64,000 nt of DNA from Anarhynchus alexandrinus (taxonomy: Eukaryota; Chordata; Aves; Charadriiformes; Charadriidae). Where the stretch lies: contig VUYV01000121.1 of assembly GCA_008711295.1 (NCBI GenBank), positions 828,655 to 892,654 of the forward strand, given 5' to 3'. Shown here in pieces: positions 12,325 to 25,500 of this stretch. Every line of letters starts with the position of its first letter. Within the stretch, counting starts at the first letter, position 1. The notes under the pieces were generated by a model. That model made no database searches. It saw only the letters and a list, made by a program, of their open reading frames with translations, and was not told where the DNA came from. The position numbers and the translations under genes are program-made.

Positions 12325-15300
12325 GATATATACCTTAATTAGGAAGTGTGGTTTCCTCAGTGGACATGAAAATGCAGTTTAATATATTTTGCTAAACAAC
12401 ATTGACTGGAGCAAAAGTACAATTAGTATATGGTTGCTACCAGAACAAAACATTATATACCTTCGGTGATAAAAGTGCAGTGACCAGTGGATTGTGCTTT
12501 GATGGCTTCTGAAACTCTGTGGATATTTAATGTTTCTTGTGTTAGACCATGAGGGTTCTACATCTTTTTGTAACACAAAAAGCAAGTAGCAACTCAAACA
12601 CACCTTCCACTCGTGTCACTCAACTGCTCTCTTAACAAAATCCTTCCCCAACTTTCTGATTATGCTTCATTCTGGAAATAAAAAGTCTCTTCCCAGTTAG
12701 CAGTCATAATCCACACCTTCTAGTATCCTGAATAACTTCAAATAATAAAAACCACAAAAGAGTTGCTGTCAAACTCCAGAAAATAAACTCAAACTTATTT
12801 CCAATAGAGAAGGTTTCTAAAAGTTTCTAAATTTCTAAAATTAAATATTAAGCACAAGCAGATCATGTCACATGGTTTTAAAAAGTAACCAGACCTTCTG
12901 GGTAAGGAAGACTCCTGAGTAAAATTTGTTTGTACGAGTCAGACACAGTTATGATTTTGTTTCTCAGACAGAAGGGCATTTATTTTTATAGAATTTTACA
13001 ACTGAATCTATGTCCTGGCATGATGCCGCAGTTTCATTTTTCTAAGGGAATATGATTTTTAATGTACTTATATGCTTGGCTTGCTTATAATTTTTGCAAA
13101 GCTATCTGCAGCTTACTGTGCATATAAAATAAAGTAGAAAAAAATACATTGTCATTATTAGAAAAAAAAATATCCACTTGCCATTATATATTGCTTGTAG
13201 AATTAGAGTTTGACCTCAACCTCTCAGTCAGACACAAAAATATGTTCTTTTCTTNCATCTTCTCTTAGCTAGACACTCATTAGCTGGTAACTATCTGATT
13301 TTGTGTAAGAGTTCATGTCCTCATTCTTGTTATCTTGAATAGCTCTGAATAACCATGCAAGTGGTAGACTTCAGGTTATGTGATAGGCATGAAAGTATTT
13401 CAGCAGGTCTCTAATAAAATCACACTTGGCATCAGAGCCATTATTTCACCATGAACATTTCATGGGAGAACTGATAAACCATAATAGTGGCAACATCTGG
13501 GTGAACCTATCTTGCCCTAATTTGTCTTTTATCATTTTCATTCTCTTCAGCTCCCCAGTACCCCCAAGAGACACACACTGCTAAGTTCTCACCACTAACA
13601 CTTGTCATACAGTAGTAATTTAAGAAAACATTCTACATTATGCTAAGCACATTCTGGCACAGGTCCAGCCAAGCACTTCATAGGCAAGTACTCCTGGTAA
13701 CAGCAACATGGCACTGCATCAGGACCAGCAAGCTCAGTACTAGCTAGGGTTCACCCTTCAGCTACCAGTATGATGGAATATGATGGTTATCTACACCCCA
13801 CTAAGTTACAAGAGATCACTATGTTAACTGCTATAAATCAGAAGGGGTTTTTGCTGTGTCTGGTTTGCTTTGTTGTGGTAGTTGTTTTTCTTTAAAAAAA
13901 AAAACCCAAACAAACAAATAACAAACCAAAACACCAGAATTGTCACAGTTACCCTTCCAAGTAGTTAACTATTTCCCTTCCATATCCCAAAAATCAAAGC
14001 TGCTAAACTTCATTTAATTCAAGGTCTGAACAATTAAGGATGAATGATTCCTGAATCTGCATATAGGCATGCCTTCCAGTTACCTGTTTTCTAGCATTCT
14101 GACAATCATTTATTTTGAGGTAAATAACAAAAGCAGTTTGGGACTCTCCTGCACTTGTAAACTACTTTGGCATGTTCTTCTGACACGCAGACCATTTGAA
14201 TCACAGATCTCTGCACAGGCTCGACAAAGTGTTTCCTACTCAGAGAAGCAGGAATGGGCAGGAAAAAGCAACCATTACCATCCAAATGATACTGCAGCTT
14301 TCACCCAAATGCCCCTTTCCCCACTGAGTTGCTACACACTCTGCAAGCTCAGACTGTAAAGCTCAACAAAACCTGCAACTTCATTTAACAAGTTGTTACA
14401 ACATGTTTTATGCATATATATTTCTACATATCTACAGACACACACTTTTACTGAGTCTTATTAATACGCGAGTTGTCTGCATTGGTGCCCCTGCCCTCAG
14501 GAGGGACTTTGCTGACTATCCCCAGGTTAGAAGAGTCAGGTGTGCAGCAACCTGAACTAAGCAAAACCACGTGCAAGTGCCTTTACAAAGTGGTCATTTT
14601 TTCCAAGTGTATAATTTCCATCTGGTTACCGCTATCACCTTAATAATGAATAATCCATAATGTTCTCATTATGCTCTTTTAAAGCTAGTTGCATTATGTG
14701 CTTTCACATCCACAAGTCTACTACAAAGTTTTCTGCTGACATCCTTACCAGGTACAAAGCATTAATGAATAAAAGCAGGTTGAAGAGCTACTGTACTGCA
14801 TGCTTCTCAAGCTAAATAGATCACTTAAAGAGAGCATCATTGCCAGAGCTTGAAAATCTACAGATTGGAAAACTTAGTTTCAATGTAGAGAAGTTAAAGA
14901 TGTTCTTAGCATAAGTCTGATCAGCTAATTTCCAAAGTCTTTCCAATTCCACTTGCACTCAGAGTCAGTCACCTCACCAGCAAAGGTTTATGCAGCTTTA
15001 ACTGTAAAATTATTTTTCCCCATCTTCAAATAAAGTCACTAAATTTAAACAATTGAAAGCAAGGCCAAAAAGCTCAAGTCCTGCCATTCTGAAAAAAGAT
15101 GTCAAAGTTGCCACATCAACAGTGAATTTTATGTTTGTGTTGGGGAACATACAGCATAATTCCGTTTGTCACCCAACAACTCAGAAAAGCACTATTTGAA
15201 CAGTATTTCTCACTTGTTTACTCAGTTCATGACCCATAAAGATCATTATACACCATTCAAGAGTGCTAGAATATCAAGGATCTCTGTTAAGTTACATACT

Positions 15301-17539
15301 GTAACTGAGTAAATCAGCAAGAACAGAACAATGCCTTCCAAAATACCACACTACATTGGTTTTGGGAGTAGGTTTTTTTTAATTTTCAAATTTTATTCTG
15401 TTTAAAAAGTTTGCCTCTGAGTGCCATCAGTTCTTCCGGCTTTTAATGGAAGACTGAAGTTCAACACCTTAACATTGCTTCATTTCATCACATTGTCATC
15501 CATGACCCCTGCTCCCCCTACAAACACTAAGATACTAAGTCAGATAACCGTTGAATCTGAAGCAAACAACTGATTTGTGACATTTAAAATACTTGGCTGG
15601 AAGAGTCTGACAAATAGAGTTTTTCATTTAATTGTAAATAAGGTGGTATTTTACTGCAGTGATCAGAGATAAATCTTTACAGACAATTTAAATGTCTGTG
15701 TGCAATATTACATACCACATTATGCATGAGAAAATGGCATTTCTCTCCCCCATCTGTCAAAAATACTCGTTAGAAGCAGATGCATATGAAGATTGTTGGA
15801 ACACTGGTGGGAAAGAAAATTGACTTCTCTCTGATAAGAGCAACTTAGCGAGATCCACTCAGGGGCAGTTTCAGGTCTGCCATCCTAGCAAATGAAGTTT
15901 TAGTTTGACCAAAAAGACTTCAAATTCTTTTTTCCCTTTAAAAAAAATCTTCACTGTGAAACCCTGAAAGAGATAATTATTCAAGTCCCTAAAACAACAT
16001 AGTCACAATTCTACCCAATTACAATAAGGATTTGGCTCATTTCAGAATATGTAGTACGTGAAGAGTTTAAGAATGGTGCTTTCTGATACAGAAGACCCTG
16101 TCCTCTCTGCTAAATAGTGTTATAGATACACTATTTGTATATTCTTCATTATTACAGACAATTCTTCATGCTACCAGAATCAGATACAAAAGTATTTTAA
16201 AAGTCAAAATAAGAAAAATAAAACAAAATTATACTCTTAAAAAAAGATGTTAACTTGACAGGATAGAAACCTTTCACTCCCATAGAAGGTCTGGTGCTCA
16301 ACTCATCTGTCTGAATCGCAGGTGTGCAGGGAGAAGGGCTCACCTCTTCCTAGCTGCATTTTAGCCATACACATATAACCTCTTGCATATATAGGAACAC
16401 CCATAGTGCCAGACTTTGCATATATGAGCTCCCACAAGCACATTACATGTTTATGATATAATTTTAAGAGGATGTATAGGTTTTACAGACATTCACAATC
16501 CTGTATTCTACCAGAAGAATGTATTTCCATAGCCATAAAATATGAAAAAAGCACTGAAATATCCACACCAAAAAAGTTAACTCTGATATAGATTGTTCGC
16601 TGCATCTTAGAAAGACTGAAAGATCCTTATTAGAAAGTAACTATAATCTGGGGTAAAACACATCCCTGTGGTCAAATCTTTGGGACTGTTCTAGTTCGTG
16701 ATTTCTGTACAGTTAATGTGGTATTTAGTGTTGGGCTTTTTTTATAATACGATACAATTTTATGTTGTTCCAAGCAGATCTTGTTCAATTAAAGAAACAT
16801 AATTAATTCCATACACTCTACAATCATTTACATTGTCAGCAAATGAACATCGAAGGCAATTAAATTGTAATTTTAAAACTAGAACAGCGCCCCCTAAATG
16901 CAGTCTTGTGTATCAAGCTGCATACATTTACAATGATGGTCACGCATATGTGTGCACATGTGCAATACAGAAACATTTAGCAGTTACTAAAATGATATAA
17001 AAAATTAGAGCTCAGATGTGTTATCAACACAGAAGTAGGACTGCAAATGTACTTGAACCTTTAAAATCCCACTTCAAAAAAAAAATTACGATCACTGGGA
17101 CAGGAGTAAGTTTTCTGTTTCAACTTTTGAGCTACCAAAACCTAACTTCTCTGCTTTAATATATTATTTAGAAGAACTTCAAAGAATCTATTGGGTCTTG
17201 AACAGTTTAGAACAGAAAGCATGAATTTTAGGATCAAATAATTTTCAGAAAAAAAAATGGAGTCTTGAGATTTGCAAGACAACTCAAATACTGTGTTTAG
17301 AAAAAAAGAAAACAAAAAGAAAACCTACACACTTTACAGCCCAATCTATAGCCACAGAGTTGCACAAGTGTTACTGTAAAAACTAAATTGTCTCAAATCA
17401 TAACTATTTCATTCAAGGTATTGAGAAGATTGTAAGGGTATGTGGAAGAAGAGTGTCCGATCCTTTAACAGCACCTGGCAAAGGGCGTTTTCATTGCAAA
17501 AAGTAATGAGAATGAGGAAGCCATGATCAAAACCATATT
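12325..17539. other. AT-rich noncoding stretch with one unresolved base
   Basis: No gene or repeat family recognised. A single N sits at 13,255 within 'ttctt-N-catct'. An A11 tract followed by an (AAAC)-like run lies at about 13,893-13,930. The only ORF approaching 100 codons, at 14,069-14,359, has no recognisable motif. Short AT-rich blocks at about 14,630-14,800 contain many TAAT-type motifs but nothing I can assign. Confidence 0.5.
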
Positions 17540-18000
17540 AAGACGCAAACCTGATTGTAGAAATAAGGAAGACAGTAAAGAAAACCAAACCTGATCAGTC
17601 ACATTAATTGATAAAGGTACATGGGAATGCTTATTTCAGTAAGATTATATACAAAACAGAGACACAAACCTGACAGGCAAGAAGCAAGCCTGGTCAGCCA
17701 CACTAACTGATGGGCTGTCAAGAAACTGCAGGCAACCCGGGACTTTGCCACTGGTAAGGGTGTAAGCTTGGGGGTCCAGGATATTGGGGGTGGGTGGTGT
17801 GCCAGTGAAGCTATGCAGACTGATGGAGGAACGTGCAGGGGAAGGGGAGGAACAAAGAAGGGACAGATAGAGAGGGGTATAAAAGGGACTAGTCCTGTGT
17901 AACTCTTAAGTGACAGGCAGATTGATCTTTTGCTAATATGCCCACAGTGTTAAATTTGTAACCAAATTTCTAGAGCATTCTGCACCCACAAACAGGATCT
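17540..18000 (+). mobile_element. Possible LTR-like promoter region
   Basis: A clear TATAAAA lies at 17,878-17,884 downstream of a purine-rich stretch ('ggggaaggggaggaacaaag'). Upstream is an imperfect direct repeat, 17,591-17,612 ('ctgatcagtcacattaatt…') against 17,690-17,711 ('ctggtcagccacactaact…'), matching at 18 of 22 positions. About 50 bases after the TATA box is 'ttgctaatatgcccacag', which could be a decayed polyadenylation region. Repeated upstream blocks plus TATA plus a short R-like interval suggest an old ERV LTR on the plus strand. I cannot place the TG…CA ends or a target-site duplication, so this stays a candidate. A chance TATA box in unique sequence is the alternative. Confidence 0.35.
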
Positions 18001-18899
18001 GGGTTAGTAAATTCTTGGGTGAGTTGAAACGACTGATTGAAAAATTGTCTACAGAACATTAGAATAGAAACGAGTGGCTCAAGCTGCAGGGCTTGGTGAC
18101 CAGAACTTGTAGTTTGTTGGATTAAAATAGGTGCTTACCAGAGTATGTATAAAACCTCCTCTGTAATAGATCCCTTCCACCTATCAAACTGGTAAGCAAT
18201 ACTGGCTGTAGAGCAGGAGGAAACCTGAGGGAAATCAGGCTAAGGCTGAGGTCTCTACAAACTGAGCCTTCAAATTTGTTAAGAATAAGGTAGAAGAGGG
18301 AAATACACAGTTGCAAAGGAAGAGCCTCAGCTTACAGAGATTTAAACCTGGTGGAGCCAAATAGCAGAACTGAGCATTGCAGAGAAAATCTGCAAACTGC
18401 GGGCAAAACAAACATCACTGAACTCCAACATACCCAGTGAAAATACGAATCTCTTGTGGCACCCGAAATATACATACATACGCACACACCTGAAAACTAA
18501 TGCTGCTACATGTCTAGACTTACCTGCACTGAAAGATTATCCTCTAAAAAAAAAATTGATTTTTAAATAATGCAGCAGATAAGAATGTTTAACCTAGAAT
18601 TAGGTACAACTCCAGACTGACTTTGACACATGCTCACTGAGAAAAATGCCAACTTATTCCTGAATAACTGAATCTATGACTGAAGTTTGGTGGTGTTATA
18701 GATACCCATAGAAGTTCTAAATATAGTAGATAGCACACCATCATTTAGGACTATTATATAGTAACTATTAGCAATAGAACAGAATTAGTAGTATTTTCTA
18801 ATATTTTAATAATTAGTTCAGAGTATTTAAGACAAACTTGAGTCAAAAGACTCACATGTGGTCTAAGCAGAAGACACTACCAGAAAACAAAGGTGGCAA
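18001..18899. other. Noncoding stretch, no gene recognised
   Basis: Nothing assignable. A 64-codon frame on the minus strand (18,122-18,316) has no recognisable motif. The right edge contains a small hairpin, AAAGGTG at 18,889-18,895 pairing with CACCTTT at 18,903-18,909, which overlaps the inverted-repeat arm described next. Confidence 0.5.
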
Positions 18900-19550
18900 G
18901 AACACCTTTGATGAGCCAAGGCTTTCCAGAAAAACAAACAATAAGAAGCAGCTTGAGCCTAAAATAGCAAAGCCCACATTTTTTGTATCATACTGGATAG
19001 TATGGTCATATGTTTAAGTAATGGAAGTATTTCATCTTGAATTTCTACAAGCACAAGGTCTGTTCTACACTCATCTGCCCCTGAAGCTATGTTCATTCAG
19101 ATATCACTTGAAGATTTCCACCCCCTGAAATTTAGCTGCTGTTCTCCAGTAAGATTTTGTCTTCTCTAGTAATTCTCTATTAGCCTTTCTCTGAAATGAA
19201 GTCTAGTCTTGATTTTATGCATCTTCGGTTTTGTTTTCATTCTGTATTTCCAGAATCAGACATTTTACATCTTCAAAGCATGTATGTAGTAATGCATAAC
19301 TGCTGTACCTCTAGCATAAACGGCCCTTTATTTACTCCCTGTATTGCATGCTCAAGCTGTTAAAACAAAATACTATTTTACTGATAGCAAGAAGGTCTGG
19401 TATTTTTGATAAGTATAAAGTATTGACTATAGTGTTAAGAGTCACATAGGCTTTGGACAGTACATTAGATAAAACTTTAAACCCTCTTACTTCCATGATG
19501 TCTTAGGAAGCGATGTTTTTTCTTTAGAAAGCCTTGGCTTAAAGGTGTTC
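18900..19550. mobile_element. Inverted-repeat-bounded element, possible old DNA transposon
   Basis: The left arm at 18,900-18,935 reads GAACACCTTT, then GATG, then AGCCAAGGCTTTC. The right arm at 19,515-19,550, read on the minus strand, gives GAACACCTTT, then A, then AGCCAAGGCTTTC. That is 23 matching bases with one 3-base indel, followed by similar A-rich continuations. The outer span is 651 bp. Such a match this close together is not expected by chance. The interior encodes nothing recognisable, which fits a non-autonomous element. No clear target-site duplication is visible at the flanks ('ggcaa' left, 'ccgta' right), and I cannot name a family. An inverted local duplication is the main alternative. 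Confidence 0.4.
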
Positions 19551-22211
19551 CCGTATTTGCATTTTTTTTAATGCCATATCATCTGTTTAGTTCAACACTA
19601 ATTTTATTAAATTCTAGCAAGACTAAATTCCACTGTTATATTGTAAGGGTCCTTGGGATAATCACTATTTTTCACACAAGTATTAGAGAGCCATCAGGAG
19701 TCTCCTGTTTACAAGATGACTTCTTTAAAAATTCAGTTCAAGGCTGAATAAATTCCAACTAGTTAAAACAAATTCAGAAGTAACTGCACCTCTGACACTG
19801 GGTTGGAGAAGCTGCGCAATACCACACACCACCAGACTGCTTTAGAAGGTTTTGTCTTGCCTATTTTAATTCCAGGAGGAAATGGGGGAGGTTATCTTGG
19901 CCTCACAGCTTTATTTTGATAAATATGTGAAGAGTGCTGTTTGACAGGATTTTTAATCATTATTCTGAGAAATACCGTTTGAATTCAATCAAGTTCCTCC
20001 GGTCCTGGAATCCTGCGGCATGCTTGCTACATCTGGGTAGGAATGTACCCAATTATTCATATTTTACCACCTTGCCAAGACATTTCTCTTGCAAAACACT
20101 TCAATTGGTCTAGAGTAAGCAGAAGGGAAGGAAAATAACTGCAACCATTCAGAAAGTTTTACCCTGCTTTTATCATGTCCTCCCCACATGTTGTCTTACA
20201 CCAAGAAACCCATAGGATTTCAATGAAGTTGGCATACTCTTAATTCCCAGACCTCAGAGTTTAGTTTCCACCACCTTCAAGTGTTATCTCTGCTAAATCA
20301 CCCAGTTCATATTTAAGCATCAAGAAAGAGGTTTTCCTAGTTTAGGTGCTTTTAACAAGCTCAGCTTTAACTAACCCCATGAAGCAATTTTTTTTTTTAC
20401 TTTTTTTGTCTGTAAGTTTTTTGCAACAACCCAACTTTAAGTCTCTTCACTGAAAGGAAATATGTTTCTTATATTGCAAACTTCATATTTGGGTCACCAT
20501 TTTTCTCAATTAGGAAAAACATAAAGCCTTAATAGTCAAAAACTCAGACTAACAAATGTCAATGTGTGGCTTATTAATAAATGTATTTCACTGTGTTCAA
20601 AGTGCCAAGAGAAAAAGGCAAGTAACAATGATATCCACATCAGCACATCAGGAAAGAACATACTGGCGTCAACAAGATGTTCACAACCCATATGCAAGTA
20701 AAATGTCCAAGTATTACCAGTGTCCATGAAACACGTACAAAGAAAAGGGTTATACATTATGTATTCCTCAGTTTAAGAAAGTATATCACAATAGCTTTGG
20801 AATCACGCAGAGACTAGTGAGAATTTATTTTTATTTAGAGTACTCTAGAAAACTAGCTGAAGATTAAATGCAATATCTACTTTTTTAAGAAAAGTTTTAG
20901 ATGGCCAGAAGCTGCTGGCTAATCTTGTAAACCCTACTCTTAGATTAACTCAGTAAAACCCAGAAACTAATGAGGACAAACATCCTGTACAGAGCATTCA
21001 TAGCTTCCCTTAATTTTTCAAAGCAAGCCTAGTCTGAGGAGAAACTATCTACTAAATTCTCTACCTGTATGGGACACAACAGATCTAAATTTACTGACCC
21101 TATTTCATATCACAATGGTGCAAGTTATATAGTGTGATATATGCAATAGAGAATTCTGAAGGTGAGGGAATCACCAGGAAGGAGAAGGTGGTGTCATAAC
21201 ACTCTGGTAGTGACTGCCTGCAACTCTCCAAGCATCTACACACATGTATTGAACTGAAAGTAGGGATGAAACTGCCCAAATGGGAAAATTCCTCATAGAA
21301 GGAAGTCTGCTCACTCTCCATTTATCTTTACCTACATTTTAGTTCATTTCTTAACAACTCAGACTAACATGTAATAGATTAGAGAAGGAATTTATCCCCC
21401 CCAGTAAACCCTGACATGGTTTGGGTCTGTTTGGTTATAAAGATTTTCGCATTGTGTAGAGGAGAAATTTGAAGAAAGAGAACTTTTGGTCTTTTCTTTG
21501 TTTTTCCTCATCAGCTTCCAAACCACCTCTTGTTTATTTCTGATAGGGCCAGCACTTATCTGCCAAGTCTGTTCCTTAATGCTTTTTTCAAAAGTCATCC
21601 TTGCTTCCTGGGTAAGCAGCACAGCTTCATTTAAATCTTTCCAAACGTTTCTACCTGAAAACTAATTTTTTTCTTTTTCTCCAAAATGATGGCATAGGCA
21701 CAGTTACAGCTCTGTTTTACTTCCACAAACATCTTTGTGATAAACCCTGACTGTTTTGTATTTTCAGCGAGGCATCACCATCATGATTCCTGGGACACAA
21801 ATGCTGGAACTTGCAGAGAAAAATTATGTTCAGGTTATGATGTGTGAAGTATCTAGTAGTCAAGAAATAAGTAGTTCTGCTCAGTTTTGTTCTTAGATCA
21901 TGGATCATACACTTCTGTCACCCCTAAGCTCCTATTCAAAAAAAATGCTATTTATTCTCTACTTAAGAAAATTCCAACACAGAATTTGGCAATGATTATA
22001 TAAAAATAGAGATAAAATAAATAAGACACATCCCTATATTACAATAATAAAAGCTGCACAAAAGGAATAGCCATTCTTCCTATACAGAATTATCAAAACA
22101 TTTGAAAGAGAGGTGTCATTTTCCTAGAACTGTCTTCCATCTTGCTTCTAAATTCATACTATGAAACAGCAGCAAAATCCCTTTTACTGCCTGTTTTTAA
22201 AATGCCCTTTA
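19551..22211. other. AT-rich noncoding stretch, no gene recognised
   Basis: Short frames only, the longest about 76 codons on the minus strand at 21,392-21,622, with no domain recognised. T-rich runs occur at about 20,390-20,408. No repeat family recognised. Confidence 0.55.
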
Positions 22212-22522
22212 CTACTTTTCTGTAAGAAGGAAAAAAAAAAACCACACCTATGGTCCACAGCCTATTTTATAGTCCATCACAAGTTATTTTTTGAAACCTA
22301 AAATGCAGGAATCCACAAGACACCTGAGAGGCATCAGTCTACACTGGTTCTCTTTACTGTTTTCCNCTACTTTTCTGTAAGAAGGAAAAAAAAAACAAAC
22401 ACACCTATGGTCCACAGCCTATTTTATTGTCCATCACAAGTTATTTTCTGAAACCTAAAATGCAGGAATCCACAAGACACCTGAGAGGCATCAGTCTACA
22501 CTGGTTCTCTTTACTGTTTTCC
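22212..22522 (+). repeat. Near-identical tandem duplication split by a single N
   Basis: Copy 1 (22,212-22,365) and copy 2 (22,367-22,522) share the same start ('ctacttttctgtaagaagg') and the same end ('ctctttactgttttcc'). They differ only in the A-tract and the few bases after it and by two visible substitutions ('tttatagtcc' against 'tttattgtcc', and 'attttttgaaa' against 'attttctgaaa'). The single base between them is N at 22,366. The layout suggests two overlapping contig ends placed side by side rather than merged, with the small differences being haplotype or sequencing differences. A real recent tandem duplication is possible but less likely. Confidence 0.9.
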
Positions 22523-25500
22523 CTTTCATTAACTCCAGCAAAGACTTTTTGACAATGATCAGCTACAATATCCAGTCAACTATTCACGCTCTCCCTTTCG
22601 GAAGTCTGTTGAGAGTATTTTCTTCCTTCTTCTCCATTTCTCACTTTCCCAAAGGAGGCACTCTGCTAAAGCACCAAAATAATTACATTGTTCAAAAGTG
22701 TAGAACAAATGATGTAAAAAGCAACAAAAAGATCAAATGCACACCAACATACAAGTAATCAGTAGGGTCCCACAAAAGTATGGCATGGAAGACGCAAGAT
22801 GAGCTGCTTGGGTACTCTCAGATTTAATCTGCCCATGTAAGAAGAGAAAAGGAATCCTTCTCCGAAGAATTTACCAGCCTGTAAAAGTTATAGTGAACAG
22901 CTTAAGGAAAAACACACCTCAGACACCCATCAAGTATAGCAGGAAACACTTGTGGCAGTAATGCAGATAGTCATCATCAACCCAGATCATCAGCACACTG
23001 AAAACAGTACAGAGTCCAACAGCAGCAGAGTGAGTCAGACCTAAAGGTGCACTGAAACTCAGCATCACATCCCTTGCAGTAGCGAAAGTGACTGAATATC
23101 AATGCTCAAATAAACATAAAAATCAATAATCAAAACACTGGCAGAACAGTACTTCCCCACAACCACATCTTTTAGACACCCCACAATTTCAAAACTCTCT
23201 TGATTGGTGCTCATTAATACCTTTGTTTTTCATCAGTGTAGACAAAACTTTTCTTTCAAGAACTTCTCTACGCACCTCAAAAACTGATCTGTATTTTTGG
23301 TCATCACAAGGCACATGATGACAATGCAAGATACCAAGTTTCATTGCTTATTGGAAAAGAGAATACCTTTTATTTCAAGCTTTTACTTCAGGTTTGTTTT
23401 GATGCCCTTTACTACTTTCTCTGTAAAAATAATAATTAAAAAAAAAGCTAGACAATACCTTATCTCCTTTTTCTGCATTTTATTTTTTTAGCTCTAACAT
23501 CTTTGAGGTGACACATTGAACCATGCTGTACTAACATAAATGCAACGTGACCGTATACAGTTGCATGATTAGGTTTCCTGCTTTGCTCTTTACTCCCTGC
23601 ACAACTGCTACTACCATGCTATTTGCTTTTTCTTGCCATCTGAACTTTGACTGTATATTAACTCCAGCTCCAAACAAGTTTAGAGGTATAAGACCTACCT
23701 TTCTTGATGGGCAAGAGTCAATTCAGAATCAGTTCAAGGTCTATCATTCATTGCCTTCTCTTGCCATCTATGTTCTCTTACCATCTGCCGTTTACGAACA
23801 CAGTTTCATCTACCTGTTCAATGTCCAGTGATGAAACACTGAACTCCTACCTGTGTCTCAGGCTTTAGTTTTCACTACCTGAAATAACTTGTGCCACCAG
23901 CAAGGTTTGTCTTTACTATTTCTCCCTTCCCTTCAGATAGTTTATGATGGTGATTAGCACAATAGAACCACAATGGTACATATAGCTCATCATAAGGTAT
24001 TTCTTTCTACCCTCTACTTTCTCTATATTGACCAGTTACTATATAAAAATGAAGGTTTTTCTAACAGATTGAACTATGGGAATTTTGTTTTTAATGGCTA
24101 TTCACAACATCTTTTCCAACTTAAATGATTCTACAATTATCCTTATTGCACACTCAGTGACACCCAAATACTCTGAAATATTGCAAGATACAGCATTGAA
24201 AGAAGAGAGAATTGATATATTTTACCTTCATCCCAAACTGATTTTTAATCAAGGTTATCTAACTTATCTACAGTGGAGAGGTTGTATTGAAAAAAATTTC
24301 TTTAATCCTACTGGACTTTGCAGAACAGAGGCAGAAAAATCAGTGATTCTTCTCATCAGGAGTAGAATTTCAAGGGAAATAGCAATCAGACTTCAACGAA
24401 AACTGGTGTTAGAAATTTGTTTTCAATCATTAGTATATGCACTCAGAGAAGCTTTGTAAATGCTTTACAATTCCTGCAGAAAGGTCTACAAGAGTATAAT
24501 CCCTTTATAAAGCCATTCAGAAATCAGAACAGCAAGTCAATCTACTGTACTCCAACTCAGAAGTGTGCAGAGTATGAACAGATAAACAGTTAACACAACT
24601 GAAAAACACATCTATATTGATTGCATTTCGACACGGAATTAAGTATGCCTAGAAGTGAGAGTCCCTGTTCTATTTCAGCCATATTAACTATTTGATATAA
24701 CTTGCCTATAAAGGAGCATGTCATGTCCACAACTGAACCAGTGACCCATGCTTTCTGCCAGATGCCATGGTCCTTCCATACCAAACTGTCCTGCTCTCTC
24801 TCATCTTCCAATCCAATAAAACACAGCAGTGTTCAGTGACTTCAGAGGGACCTTGGAGTGAGTGAAAACAGCACTCAAATCCTCTTAACTCACTACACAG
24901 TTTAGATAGTGAGAACAAGCTTGAACCCCTTAATCAATACTAACTGGTTCTAAAACTTACATAACTTTTCCTATGAATGATAAAGCGCTTCTGTTACTCA
25001 GTAACGAGTGAGCTCATTAAGCTCAACAAAATAAGCACTAAAAAAACTGAAACTCAGTTCAGGATCCACGTGACAGGTTTGAAAAACAAAATCTATGTTT
25101 TAGATTAAAAGCTTTTCCGTGCTAACTTTCTATATACAAATGTGGGTGCTTATGTATTTATTTACATACATATTTACATATAAACATCTAAGATTTGCAA
25201 GAGTGAAACCTTTGTGGTCAGCATTTTAGTACATGAGGCACTAACCTTATCTGATAACATAACTCTAAAATCCCTTGCATCAAAAAAGGTGACACTGTAC
25301 AACAAAATACATTCCTTCAGTGCAGGTAGTACGAGTATAAAAAAAATCCTGTGCCTTGGTACCAAATACTACGAGACAGTATACTACTTGCATAGTAGGC
25401 TACCTGTCTAGTTACTCTCACATAGATGCTCAAGCTAAGGCTAACAGAAAAAAAAAAAGGGGGGGGGACGACAGACTTCTGGTTCCTCCACACTCTTACA

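Noticed and set aside
13255..13255. Third single N as another duplicated join
   Set aside because: No direct repeat is evident on its two sides, unlike the Ns at 22,366 and 30,265; treated as a simple ambiguous base or gap.
24076..24459. 127-codon ORF
   Set aside because: No domain or homology recognised, no exon boundary signals, low-complexity AT-rich context; likely chance.
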